A stretch of 64,000 nt of DNA. Origin: Ferrovibrio sp. GTDB lineage: Bacteria; Pseudomonadota; Alphaproteobacteria; Ferrovibrionales; Ferrovibrionaceae. The stretch spans positions 62,001-126,000 of the forward strand of contig NZ_JAGOLP010000003.1 of assembly GCF_017994015.1 (NCBI RefSeq), given 5' to 3'. The notes under the pieces are model-generated. The model did no database searches. It worked only from the letters and a program-made list of their open reading frames with translations, and was not told the DNA's origin. Each line of letters begins with the position of its first letter. Within the stretch, counting starts at the first letter, position 1. Shown here piece after piece: positions 10,437-18,500 of this stretch. Both the position numbers and the translations under genes were made by a program.

Positions 10437-11036
10437 CTAACGGACAGTGATAAGCAGCACTTCAATCTGGTTATCACGCTGAAATTGCGGGGCGCCGAAA
10501 GCGCCAATCTGAATCTTGTCGGCAGCTATACCGGCCTGGATCAGCGCCGCACGGACTATGCTGATCCGACGCTCGCCAAGAGCCTGGCTCGGCGCATCTG
10601 TGCCCTGCATCGGAGATGAGCCATCCAGGCCCAGACGAGCCGTTGGATTCGCCTTCATGTAGCTGGCAATATCGGCAGCCTGGCGCATGTCGGAAGCGCG
10701 AATATCCGCACCGCCTGGTTCAAAGCGGAAACGCTGATAGGGCACCCACTCGTTGACTATGCCACTTGGTCCCTCAACGCTGATGAGGCCGACATGGCGT
10801 TGCGCCACAGCTTTGCCTGAAAGGCCTGACCTGTCACTGGCACCAAAAGCAGGGCGAGGCAAACGCGCTGCAGCTCCCGAGCCACCCGCCCTTTTTGCTG
10901 CATCAAGCAGTGAAAGCGGCGGGCCGATTTGTTGCTGGTCTGAATGCGTCTCGGCTGCATAGGCAGCGCCAGACGAGGGCGGGCCATGGCCAACGGATAA
11001 CACTGCGGCAATGGTCAAGAAGAGCTTCATTTTCAT
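10437..11036 (-). CDS. Exported protein with a degenerate OmpA-like C-terminal domain
   Basis: A 199-residue protein with an N-terminal signal peptide (MKMKLFLTIAAVLSVG, likely cleavage after AYA-AE near residue 28) and a low-complexity middle. The last 90 or so residues resemble an OmpA/MotB peptidoglycan-binding domain: FEPGGADI, a helix with IASYMKANP, then GERRISIVRAALIQAGI and a final beta strand. The usual NxxLSxxRA signature is reduced to ALGERRISIVRA and the closing NRRVEI is replaced by DNQIEV, so peptidoglycan binding is uncertain. It is a single gene on the minus strand with its own terminator, convergent with the glucan synthase. Confidence 0.7.
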   Translation of the reverse strand: MKMKLFLTIAAVLSVGHGPPSSGAAYAAETHSDQQQIGPPLSLLDAAKRAGGSGAAARLPRPAFGASDRSGLSGKAVAQRHVGLISVEGPSGIVNEWVPYQRFRFEPGGADIRASDMRQAADIASYMKANPTARLGLDGSSPMQGTDAPSQALGERRISIVRAALIQAGIAADKIQIGAFGAPQFQRDNQIEVLLITVR

Positions 11037-11269
11037 GGCAAGGGTTCCTGCAATTTTTTGGCTCGGCTACTGCCGGCCAAGACCTTTCGGCATGGGCGGA
11101 AACCGCATGTTAGGATGATGCAGGTTAGTTCAAAGCCGGCAAAGGCGGCAGCATCGGAATATACTCAGAGCATTGGGTTTCTCTGTGTTCGACGCCGCAA
11201 GCCGAAGCTGCTATGCTGAAAGCTTCCCGCCAGTTAGCGCGCTGCGCCAGGGTGGGGCTGAAAGACAAC

Positions 11270-14200
11270 ATGACCAAACGCCGGCCACTACCGGATGACA
11301 CCGTTGGGCTGCAACAGCTCCAGCATACCTTGCCGTTGCCCGTTGACCCCGCCATTCCGGTGATAGGCCTGGGCGCTTCTGCCGGCGGCCTCGATGCCTT
11401 CCAGAAATTTTTTGGCACCATGCCGCCGGATAGTGGCGCAGCCTTTATCCTGGTGCAGCATCTCGACCCGACACATCCCAGCATGATGGTTGAGCTGCTT
11501 TCAGAACATATCGCGATGAAGGTTTGCCATGCCGCCGAAGGCATGCTGGTGGAAAGTGACTGCGTTTATATCATTCCACCCGGCGTTTATATTGCCCTGC
11601 AAAGCGGCGCCCTGCGCCTGACCAAGCCGCGTGAGCGTCATGGCACACGCATGCCATTTGATTTTTTGCTGCAATCTCTGGCGATTGAAACCGGCAATAA
11701 CGCGATGTGTGTGATTCTATCTGGCACAGGCACCGATGGCAGCCTTGGCATAAAGATGGTGAAGCAGCATGGCGGCCTGGTAATTGCCCAGAATCCGGAA
11801 GAGGCCAACTATGACGGGATGCCGCAGAATGCGATAGCCACCGGTAGCGTGGATATGGTGCTGCCGGTGGCCGAGATGCCGGCAGCATTGATCAAGCATA
11901 TGCAATCACTGCCGCAACCCGGCAATCTGAATCATCGAGAATTGCCTAAATCAACGCCGGCCTGGATGGCGAAGGTGATCGATGTTCTGCGCACCGGGAC
12001 TGCGCATGACTTCACGCTTTATAAACCCGGGACCTTGCAGCGCCGTATCGAGCAGCGCATGGCCATGGTTGGCATAGAGATCAGTGATGTTGAGCAATAT
12101 ATTGATACCTTGCGGCATGACAGCCTGGAAGCCGATGTGCTGGCCAAAGACCTGCTGATCAATGTCACCGGCTTTTTTCGTGACCCGAAAGTGTTTGACA
12201 TGCTGGAAACCAAGATCATCCCTGATCTTGTCAACAACCGGCTGCTTGATCATCATCTGCGCATCTGGATCGTCGGTTGCAGCACGGGCGAGGAAGCCTA
12301 TTCGCTTGCCATGCTGTTTCGCGAGCGGATCGCGGCATCCAAACGGAACATAAAACTTCAGGTCTTCGCTTCCGATGTTGATCCCGATGCCATTGCCACG
12401 GCGCGCGAAGGACTCTATCCGGAAACTATTACAGTGGATGTTTCACCCGCCCGGCTTGCGCGCTTCTTCGCCAAGGAAACCCATGGCTACAGAGTCTTGC
12501 CGGAATTGCGTGCTGCGGTGATCTTCACTGTGCAGGATGTGCTGATCGACCCGCCATTCTCGCGCCTTGATCTTGTTTCCTGCCGCAACCTGCTGATCTA
12601 CCTGCAACCTGAGGCACAGGCCAAGGTGATCTCATTGTTTCATTTTGCCCTGCGCGAGGGTGGCCTGCTGCTGCTCGGCAACGCGGAAACCATCGGCAGC
12701 AATGCCGGCCGCTTCGACATAGTCTCCAAGATCAACCGCATCTACCGGCATATCGGGCCAAGCCGCCCCGGTGATTTTGGCGTGCCGATCAATGCTGGTG
12801 GCATGCGCCTTGCCTTGCGGCAGTCACCCGGCTCGGCGCCATCGCAACAGGCTGCATTGGCCGAACTGTGCCGCAAGCTGGTGCTGGATACTTACGCGCC
12901 GGCTTCAGTGCTGATCAATCGCAAACGTGAGGTGGTCTATTCGCTTGGGCCGACTGATCTCTACCTGCATATAGTGCCGGGGCATCCAAGCCACGACCTG
13001 CTAGCCATGGCGCGCGACGGGCTGCGCACCAAACTCCGCTCGGCGATCCAGCGTGCTGAACAGGAGAATGCTCCGATCAGCCTGATCGGTGGAAGAGTGG
13101 GGCATTCTGGTGAGGCAATCGCATTCCGCATCTTGGTGCAGCCGGTTATGCATGAGGCTGAGGCATTCCAGCTGGTTTCCTTCATCGACCAACCAAAGCC
13201 GGCAGAGCGCCACAAGCGCGCTATGCTGCCACAGGAGGTTTCGCGCGTCACCGAACTTGAACACGATCTCAAAGCGACGCGCACCGAATTGCAGGGCGCC
13301 ATTCGCAGCCTGGAAATCTCGATTGAAGCCGAGAAAGAGATAAATGAGGAAGCGCTTTCGGTTAATGAGGAATATCAGGCTGCAAACGAGGAATTGCTGA
13401 CCTCTAAGGAGGAGTTGCAAACCCTCAACGAGGAACTGACCACCCTCAATACCCAGCTTCAGGAAACCCTGGAGCGGCAGCGCACAACATCGAATGATTT
13501 GCAGAATGTGCTGTACAGCACCGATGTGGCAACGATTTTCCTGGATACCAAGCTTAATATTCGTTTCTTCACCCCGACAACACGCGCCTTGTTTGACTTG
13601 GTGCAGAGTGATGTTGGGCGGCCGCTGGCAACCTTCAATTCACTATCAGATGACGGCACCTCGCTGGCCGATGCCAAAGCTGTGCTGGATAGCCTGCTGC
13701 CCCTGGAACGTGAAGTGGAAACCCAGTCCGGCACCTGGTTTGTCCGCCGCACTCTGCCCTATCGCACCCAGGATAGCGGTGTTGAAGGTGTGGTCATAAC
13801 CTTCACCGATATCACCGAGCGTAAACGGGCGGGCAATGCACTGGAAGCGGCAAAACTGCAAGCACAACTGGCCAATGCAGCAAAATCCCGCTTCCTGGCA
13901 GCGGCCAGCCATGATCTGCGTCAACCGCTCCAGACCTTGTCCTTGTTGCAGGGATTGCTGGCAAAGGTTGTGGTGGGCGAGGCTGCGCCAAAACTGGTTA
14001 CACGGCTAGGCGAGACCCTCGCCACCATGTCTGGCATGCTCAATGCGTTGCTCGACATCAATCAGATTGAAGCTGGCACGATCCGGGCAGAAATAGAACA
14101 ATTTCCACTCAACAGTTTGTTCGACCGGCTGCGCGAGGAATTCACCTATTATGCCCAGGTACAGGGCCTGGAATTGCGGGTGCTGCCTTGCAAACAATCA

Positions 14201-15667
14201 ATCCGCAGTGATCCACGCTTGCTGGAGCAGATGATCCGTAATCTGCTCTCGAATGGGTTGAAGTATACGACAAGCGGCAAGGTGTTGCTGGGTTGCCGCC
14301 ATCATCATGGCGCACTGCATATCGAAGTCTGGGATACCGGCATTGGCATTGCCAAGGAGGAATTGCAGGCCATTTTTGAGGAATACCACCAGATTGACAA
14401 TCCGGCGCGCGAGCGCAGCCGCGGCCTTGGCCTTGGCCTTTCCATTGTACAGCGCCTGGGCAACCTGCTAGGCCATGCGATCAGCGTGCATTCGGAGCCT
14501 GGTAAAGGCTCGGTTTTTGCCATTGAAGTGGCGTTGCCTGCCAATGAACCGGCGTCACGCCGCATTGAGGAGAAACGCACCACACCAGCACCAGCACCAG
14601 CACCAGCACCAGCACCAGCAATTATCCCGGCGCTTCGCAAAGGCAATATCCTGGTGATCGAGGATGATCCGGAATTGCGCGACTTGCTGGAAATCATCCT
14701 CAGGGATGAAGGCCATGACGTAAGCACCGCCGCCGACGGTGTGATCGCCTTGAAACTGGTTGCCGAAAACAGGCTGCGGCCAGACCTGATTTTGGCGGAT
14801 TATAATCTGCCGAATGGCCTGAACGGCCTGGAAGTGGCTGTAAAGCTGAGAGAACGACTATTGCACCATATTCCGGTGATTATCCTGACCGGCGATATCT
14901 CGACCGAGACGCAAAGCGAAATCACCCGGCAGGCCTGCCTCAAACTCAATAAACCCGTGTTGATGGCGGAGTTGACACAGAGCATCCAGCATCTGCTTGT
15001 TGCCCTGCCAACTGAATCAAAATCTACCACGCCGGCAAAGCCTTTGGCTGGGCAGGCCGTGGTGTTTGTTGTTGATGACGACCGCCAGGTGCGCGACAGC
15101 ATTCGCACTGTGCTGGAAGCAAATGGCCGAGTGGTTGAAACATATGCTTCAGGCGCGGCCTTCCTTGCCGCCTATAAGCCTGGCCGTGAAGCCTGCTTAC
15201 TGGTTGACGCTTACATGCCCAATATGAGTGGAGTTGATTTACTGCATCATTTGGGCAATGCCGGAGATCGGATTCCTTCGATCATGATCACCGGATACAG
15301 CGATGTGCCGATGGCCGTTCAGGCGATGAAGGCCGGCGCCCTGGATTTCATCGAGAAGCCGGTAGGCGAAAACGAGCTGCTGTCCAGTATCGAACGGGCG
15401 CTTGAACAGGCCCGTGACTCCACCAAGCTCTCGGCCTGGCAGAATGAGGCGGCCGGCCGCGTCTCCAGTCTCACGCCGCGCCAGCGTCAGATCATGGACC
15501 TGGTGCTGGCCGGCCATCCAAGCAAGAATATCGCCGCTGATCTGGGCATCAGCCAGCGCACGGTGGAGAATCACCGCGCCGCAATCATGAAAAATACCGG
15601 TTCACAATCGCTCCCGGCGCTGGCGCGTATAGCATTGGCGGCCGCTGAGCGAGGCACGGGTAGGTAA
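11270..15667 (+). CDS. CheB-CheR-PAS-histidine kinase-REC-REC-LuxR hybrid sensor
   Basis: A 1465-residue cytoplasmic signalling protein. In order: CheB-like methylesterase (GASAGG near 37, QHLDP, GTGTDG near 153); CheR-like methyltransferase (CSTGEEAYS, SCRNLLIYL near 434); a long Glu-rich coiled coil (about 655-745); a PAS domain; HisKA (ASHDLRQPL near 878) with an HATPase (RSRGLGLGLSI near 1049); a (Pro-Ala)6 linker; REC1 (acceptor in LADYNLP near 1175); REC2 (LLVDAYMP near 1310); and a FixJ/LuxR helix-turn-helix (LTPRQRQIMDLVLAGH near 1400). CheB-CheR-PAS-kinase hybrids are known; ending in a DNA-binding domain means one polypeptide could sense and regulate transcription. An in-frame ATG at 11213 would add 19 residues. 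No chemotaxis genes are nearby. Confidence 0.9.
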   Translation: MTKRRPLPDDTVGLQQLQHTLPLPVDPAIPVIGLGASAGGLDAFQKFFGTMPPDSGAAFILVQHLDPTHPSMMVELLSEHIAMKVCHAAEGMLVESDCVYIIPPGVYIALQSGALRLTKPRERHGTRMPFDFLLQSLAIETGNNAMCVILSGTGTDGSLGIKMVKQHGGLVIAQNPEEANYDGMPQNAIATGSVDMVLPVAEMPAALIKHMQSLPQPGNLNHRELPKSTPAWMAKVIDVLRTGTAHDFTLYKPGTLQRRIEQRMAMVGIEISDVEQYIDTLRHDSLEADVLAKDLLINVTGFFRDPKVFDMLETKIIPDLVNNRLLDHHLRIWIVGCSTGEEAYSLAMLFRERIAASKRNIKLQVFASDVDPDAIATAREGLYPETITVDVSPARLARFFAKETHGYRVLPELRAAVIFTVQDVLIDPPFSRLDLVSCRNLLIYLQPEAQAKVISLFHFALREGGLLLLGNAETIGSNAGRFDIVSKINRIYRHIGPSRPGDFGVPINAGGMRLALRQSPGSAPSQQAALAELCRKLVLDTYAPASVLINRKREVVYSLGPTDLYLHIVPGHPSHDLLAMARDGLRTKLRSAIQRAEQENAPISLIGGRVGHSGEAIAFRILVQPVMHEAEAFQLVSFIDQPKPAERHKRAMLPQEVSRVTELEHDLKATRTELQGAIRSLEISIEAEKEINEEALSVNEEYQAANEELLTSKEELQTLNEELTTLNTQLQETLERQRTTSNDLQNVLYSTDVATIFLDTKLNIRFFTPTTRALFDLVQSDVGRPLATFNSLSDDGTSLADAKAVLDSLLPLEREVETQSGTWFVRRTLPYRTQDSGVEGVVITFTDITERKRAGNALEAAKLQAQLANAAKSRFLAAASHDLRQPLQTLSLLQGLLAKVVVGEAAPKLVTRLGETLATMSGMLNALLDINQIEAGTIRAEIEQFPLNSLFDRLREEFTYYAQVQGLELRVLPCKQSIRSDPRLLEQMIRNLLSNGLKYTTSGKVLLGCRHHHGALHIEVWDTGIGIAKEELQAIFEEYHQIDNPARERSRGLGLGLSIVQRLGNLLGHAISVHSEPGKGSVFAIEVALPANEPASRRIEEKRTTPAPAPAPAPAPAIIPALRKGNILVIEDDPELRDLLEIILRDEGHDVSTAADGVIALKLVAENRLRPDLILADYNLPNGLNGLEVAVKLRERLLHHIPVIILTGDISTETQSEITRQACLKLNKPVLMAELTQSIQHLLVALPTESKSTTPAKPLAGQAVVFVVDDDRQVRDSIRTVLEANGRVVETYASGAAFLAAYKPGREACLLVDAYMPNMSGVDLLHHLGNAGDRIPSIMITGYSDVPMAVQAMKAGALDFIEKPVGENELLSSIERALEQARDSTKLSAWQNEAAGRVSSLTPRQRQIMDLVLAGHPSKNIAADLGISQRTVENHRAAIMKNTGSQSLPALARIALAAAERGTGR
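14585..14620 (+). repeat. Six perfect copies of CCAGCA (in-frame Pro-Ala linker)
   Basis: A hexanucleotide microsatellite, CCAGCA repeated six times without a mismatch, encodes (Pro-Ala)6 between the kinase ATPase domain and the first receiver. Slippage by whole units would change linker length and keep the frame. Confidence 0.95.
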
Positions 15668-15692
15668 TTTCCGATCCTGTCACACCGCCAAT

Positions 15693-15706
15693 ATTAGGCG
15701 CCTAAT
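15693..15706. promoter_or_regulatory. Perfect 14-bp palindrome ATTAGGCGCCTAAT
   Basis: A perfect inverted repeat without spacer in the 140-base gap between the hybrid kinase gene and the DUF3309 gene. No T-run follows, so it is not a terminator. Its position suggests a dimeric regulator site controlling the small stress genes, possibly for the LuxR-type output domain encoded just upstream. That link is inference. Confidence 0.4.
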
Positions 15707-15807
15707 CATGTCTCAATCCTAGCCTGCTGACTGATCGCCTGATCATCCAGCCCTCGATTGAACGCGCTACGCCTGCATCCAGCCCTGCATCTCCAGGAGT
15801 TTTCCCC

Positions 15808-15966
15808 ATGAGCGTTGGTACCATTCTGCTGATCATCCTGGTGTTGTTTCTGGTCGGCGCCCTGCCGACCTGGTCGCATAGCTCAAGCTGGGGCTACTAC
15901 CCCAGCGGCGGCATCGGCATCATTCTCATTGTTGTTGTCGTTCTTGTTTTGCTGGGGCGGCTATAG
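15808..15966 (+). CDS. DUF3309-type small membrane protein
   Basis: A 52-residue protein beginning MSVGTILLIILVLFLVGALP, followed by a short polar Ser/Trp/Tyr/Gly segment and a second hydrophobic stretch (GIGIILIVVVVLVLLGRL). This two-helix hairpin with a central tryptophan- and glycine-rich turn is typical of the DUF3309 family of alphaproteobacterial inner-membrane microproteins, often seen among general stress genes. CAGGAG lies 12 bases before the ATG. It is followed 30 bases later by a CsbD gene. Its biochemical function is unknown. Confidence 0.75.
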   Translation: MSVGTILLIILVLFLVGALPTWSHSSSWGYYPSGGIGIILIVVVVLVLLGRL

Positions 15967-15996
15967 CCCGGAACCATCACTTTAGGGAGTTGCATC

Positions 15997-16167
15997 ATGG
16001 ATAAGAATCGCATCACCGGCTCGGCCAAACAGGCCAAAGGCTCGCTCAAGGTGGTTGCCGGCAAAGCCCTCGGCGACAGCAAATTGCAGGCTGAAGGCCG
16101 GGCCGACAAAGCTGCTGGCAAGTTGCAAAACGCCATCGGCGGGGTCAAGGACGCCCTTAAGAAATGA
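15997..16167 (+). CDS. CsbD family stress protein
   Basis: A 56-residue, highly charged protein rich in Lys, Ala and Gly, with the CsbD pattern MDKNRITGSAKQAKGSLK, then AGKALGDSKLQAEGRADKAAGK, then a closing amphipathic segment. CsbD proteins are small, helical, mostly disordered and induced by general stress; their molecular role is unknown. AGGGAG lies ten bases before the ATG. It sits in a run of four tiny stress or envelope genes on the plus strand behind the hybrid kinase, suggesting shared control. Confidence 0.85.
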   Translation: MDKNRITGSAKQAKGSLKVVAGKALGDSKLQAEGRADKAAGKLQNAIGGVKDALKK

Positions 16168-16249
16168 ACCAGCGGATTACCGCTGCTTCCGGCTGGAATC
16201 CAGACGGGGGTCCGCTCCCAGTTGCACAGATTTTTCTGGAGCCGCCACC

Positions 16250-16501
16250 ATGATGATCAAAGACGTAATTTTCACCCTCATCCTTGCTTCTCTGCTCGGG
16301 CTTAGTGCCTGCGGCGATTCCAAGGGAGATCGTGCGATCTCCGGCGGCGGCATCGGCGCAGCTGTTGGCCTGGTTGGCGGCGCCCTGGTAGGCGCGCCGC
16401 TTGAAGGCGCCGTGATCGGCGGTGCCGTTGGTGCCGGTACAGGCGCGCTCACTGATGAAGACCAGATCAACCTGGGCGATCCAGCGTGGAAGAAAAAGTA
16501 A
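16250..16501 (+). CDS. Glycine-zipper lipoprotein
   Basis: An 83-residue predicted lipoprotein. The N terminus MMIKDVIFTLILASLLGLSAC is a signal peptide with a lipobox (LSAC), so Cys20 or Cys21 should be acylated. The mature part is dominated by small-residue repeats (ISGGGIGAAVGLVGGALVGAPLE and GAVIGGAVGAGTGAL), the glycine-zipper pattern of outer-membrane lipoproteins such as SlyB or Pcp-like proteins, and ends in a charged tail with WKKK. The frame stays open upstream to 16055, but the signal peptide fixes the start at 16250 or 16253. An envelope-stress role is inferred. Confidence 0.8.
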   Translation: MMIKDVIFTLILASLLGLSACGDSKGDRAISGGGIGAAVGLVGGALVGAPLEGAVIGGAVGAGTGALTDEDQINLGDPAWKKK

Positions 16502-16557
16502 TCACGCGCCAACTCGCCAGTCGTTTGCCAATTTGCATCATTCGAAAGGCTTTCCCC

Positions 16558-16881
16558 ATGATATCGAATCCAACCCTGCGCATGTTCGTCGCCGCTGCCG
16601 CCCTGCTCGCGGCCACCAGCGCCCTGGCGGCCTGCTCCTCCACCCCGCGCCAGGAATCGACCGGCGAATATGTTGATTCCGCCGCCATCACCACCAAGGT
16701 GAAGGCCGCGATACTGAACGAGCCGAGCCTGAAGTCGCTGCAAATCAGCGTCGAGACCTTCAAGGATGCGGTACAGTTGAGCGGGTTTGTTGATTCATCT
16801 GCCAGCCGCGCCAAAGCCGGCGAAATCACCCGCAATGTCGAGGGTGTAAAGTCGGTGAAGAACGATCTTGTGGTCAAGTAG
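16558..16881 (+). CDS. BON-domain lipoprotein (OsmY-like)
   Basis: A 107-residue exported protein. A signal peptide ends in a lipobox (ALAAC, Cys near 25), followed by one BON domain: DSAAITTKVKAAIL, then LKSLQISVETFKDAVQLSGFV, then ITRNVEGVKSVKNDLVV. BON domains bind phospholipid and occur in osmotically induced periplasmic proteins such as OsmY. The start at 16558 is chosen because it begins the signal peptide; the frame is open from 16486 but overlaps the preceding lipoprotein. It closes the set of small stress or envelope genes. Confidence 0.85.
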   Translation: MISNPTLRMFVAAAALLAATSALAACSSTPRQESTGEYVDSAAITTKVKAAILNEPSLKSLQISVETFKDAVQLSGFVDSSASRAKAGEITRNVEGVKSVKNDLVVK

Positions 16882-17022
16882 AGACCGGTCAGCCACCAGG
16901 CCGTGGTAGCACGGCACGCGCTTTTCAGTTTCTGGGCATATAATTCCCGCCGCCAAGCTTTCTCTGCGGAATATTTTATGTGAGATTCCTCCCTGACATC
17001 TGGCGGCGGGGCAGGGAGATCA

Positions 17023-17697
17023 ATGACACTGGCTACATCTGCCGCCGCCATGGGCGGCAAGCTGTATCTTGATCACCTTACCATCATCGCGCCGAACCTG
17101 GCCGAGGGCGTGGCGCATCTGCGCAATTGCCTGGATCTCGATCTCCCCTTCGGCCAGCGCCATGATTATATGGCAACCCATAACCATCTGCTGCAACTCG
17201 GCGGGTCGGTCTATCTCGAAATCATTGCACTTGATCCCGCGGCAGCGCCGCCGCCCTGGCCTCGCTGGTTTGGGCTGGATGACCAGGCCGGCATTCGCGC
17301 CGCCTGGGACGCCGGCCTGCGCCTGCGCGGCTGGGTGGCGCGCAGCACCAACATCGCCGCCACGCTAGCCAGCCATGCCACGATTTTCGGCCATCCGCTG
17401 GCGCTGCCGCCTGCCGCCCCGCTATTCGATTTTGCACAGGGACAGGAAGGCGGCTTGCCACTGGGCGGCGCCGCGCCCTGCATCATTGATCGGCGCGGCA
17501 AAGCACGCAACATGGCGACAATTCCCGATCTCGGCGCGCGGCTGGCCTGGCTTGCCCTTGAACATCCCGAGCCAGGCATGGTTGCAGATTTGTATCGCAG
17601 CATGGATCTGGATTGCGCCCCCACTGTCACTTGGGCCGCCACGCAGCGTTATCGCGCCGGCATAAACACCCCCGGCGACATAAAGATCCTGACCTAG
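17023..17697 (+). CDS. Glyoxalase-like (VOC superfamily) protein
   Basis: A 224-residue soluble protein. The N-terminal half has the pattern of a glyoxalase-like VOC domain: LYLDHLTIIAPNLAEGVAHL with the first metal-type His, then HDYMATHNHLLQLGG, then YLEIIALDP. The middle section (FGLDDQAGIRAAWDAG) and a Pro-rich region match the longer Glyoxalase_3 type. The substrate is unknown; VOC proteins include isomerases, dioxygenases and binding proteins. A TATAAT-like hexamer at 16939-16944 lies upstream but without a convincing -35. It stands alone between the stress genes and the GntR regulator. Confidence 0.7.
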   Translation: MTLATSAAAMGGKLYLDHLTIIAPNLAEGVAHLRNCLDLDLPFGQRHDYMATHNHLLQLGGSVYLEIIALDPAAAPPPWPRWFGLDDQAGIRAAWDAGLRLRGWVARSTNIAATLASHATIFGHPLALPPAAPLFDFAQGQEGGLPLGGAAPCIIDRRGKARNMATIPDLGARLAWLALEHPEPGMVADLYRSMDLDCAPTVTWAATQRYRAGINTPGDIKILT

Positions 17698-17755
17698 GGC
17701 GCGGACACCGCCCGGTCGCGGCAATCGCTTCATTCCATGGCGCCCGGGATCGCAT

Positions 17756-17777
17756 ATTGTCAACAATTGTGTTACCA
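17756..17777. promoter_or_regulatory. Candidate GntR/FCD operator before the regulator gene
   Basis: ATTGTCAACAAT (17756-17767) is an inverted repeat apart from its two central bases, and an overlapping TTGTGTTACCA (17767-17777) fits the FadR-type pattern TnGTnnnACnA. It lies 36-57 bases before the regulator ATG. The same core occurs before bioY at 29567-29578, which supports it as the binding site of this regulator. Confidence 0.6.
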
Positions 17778-17812
17778 TAACCGGCGAGGTTTAACAGCAG
17801 GCAGAGTCGACG

Positions 17813-18496
17813 ATGGCCGCAACAACCAAAACTGCCAGGAAGGCCAGGCCTGTCTCGGCGCCGGGCGCTGATGTGTTGGCGGTATTACGCGACCGCATTG
17901 CGTCGCAGGAGCTGGCGCCCGGCAGCAAGCTACGCGAACATGATCTGGCCGATGAATTCAATGTCTCGCGCGCCCGCATCCGCGATGTGTTCAGCACCCT
18001 GGAACAGCGCGGCCTGATCGAACGCATCCCCAATCGCGGCGCGGTGGTGATGCGGCTGGAGCCGAAGCAGGTTTTTGAGATTTACGATGTGCGCGAAGTG
18101 CTGGAAGGTGTGGCGGTGCGCCGTGCCACCGAGAATTCGCCCCCCGGCTCATGGAGTGGCATGCTGGAAAAATTTGGCGACCGCGCCGAGGCGATGATCC
18201 GGGCCGGCGAGCTCGAAACCTATGCCGAATTGATCAACACGTTCCGGCGCGAGATCATCAATCATTGCGACAGCCCGATCCTCACTTCAATGCTCGATTC
18301 GCTGTTTGAGCGCACCGGCTTCCTGGTGCGCCGCCTGATCCTGGTGCCAGGCCGCGCCCTGGAAGGCCTACAAGAGCATCGCGGCGTGCTGACCGCGATG
18401 AATGAAGGCCGCGCCGATGATGCCGAGCGGCTGAAACGCACCAATATCCGCAACGCGCGTGAATGTTTCCGGCGCTATCAGAAACTGGTGCTCTAA
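17813..18496 (+). CDS. GntR-family transcriptional regulator, FCD/FadR subfamily
   Basis: A 227-residue DNA-binding regulator. Residues 20-85 are a GntR winged helix (LREHDLADEFNVSRARIRDVFSTLEQRGLIERIPNRGAVV). From about 95 an all-helical FCD effector domain follows, with DVREVLEGVAVRRA and later TFRREIINHCDSP and LQEHRGVLTAMNEG, including His residues of the kind that bind metal and carboxylate ligands. FCD regulators usually sense organic acids and repress nearby catabolic genes. It is convergent with the biotin carboxylase gene, four bases apart, at the end of the carboxylase/TRAP operon. Shared operator-like sites at 17756 and 29557 suggest it controls itself and that operon. Confidence 0.9.
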   Translation: MAATTKTARKARPVSAPGADVLAVLRDRIASQELAPGSKLREHDLADEFNVSRARIRDVFSTLEQRGLIERIPNRGAVVMRLEPKQVFEIYDVREVLEGVAVRRATENSPPGSWSGMLEKFGDRAEAMIRAGELETYAELINTFRREIINHCDSPILTSMLDSLFERTGFLVRRLILVPGRALEGLQEHRGVLTAMNEGRADDAERLKRTNIRNARECFRRYQKLVL

Positions 18497-18500
18497 AAAT

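Noticed and set aside
16901..16914. CCGTG-GTAG-CACGG hairpin after the BON gene
   Set aside because: Only five base pairs and the T-run is short and displaced; too weak to call a terminator.
16939..16944. TATAAT hexamer before the glyoxalase-like gene
   Set aside because: No acceptable -35 element at 16-18 bases; a lone -10 match is not enough.
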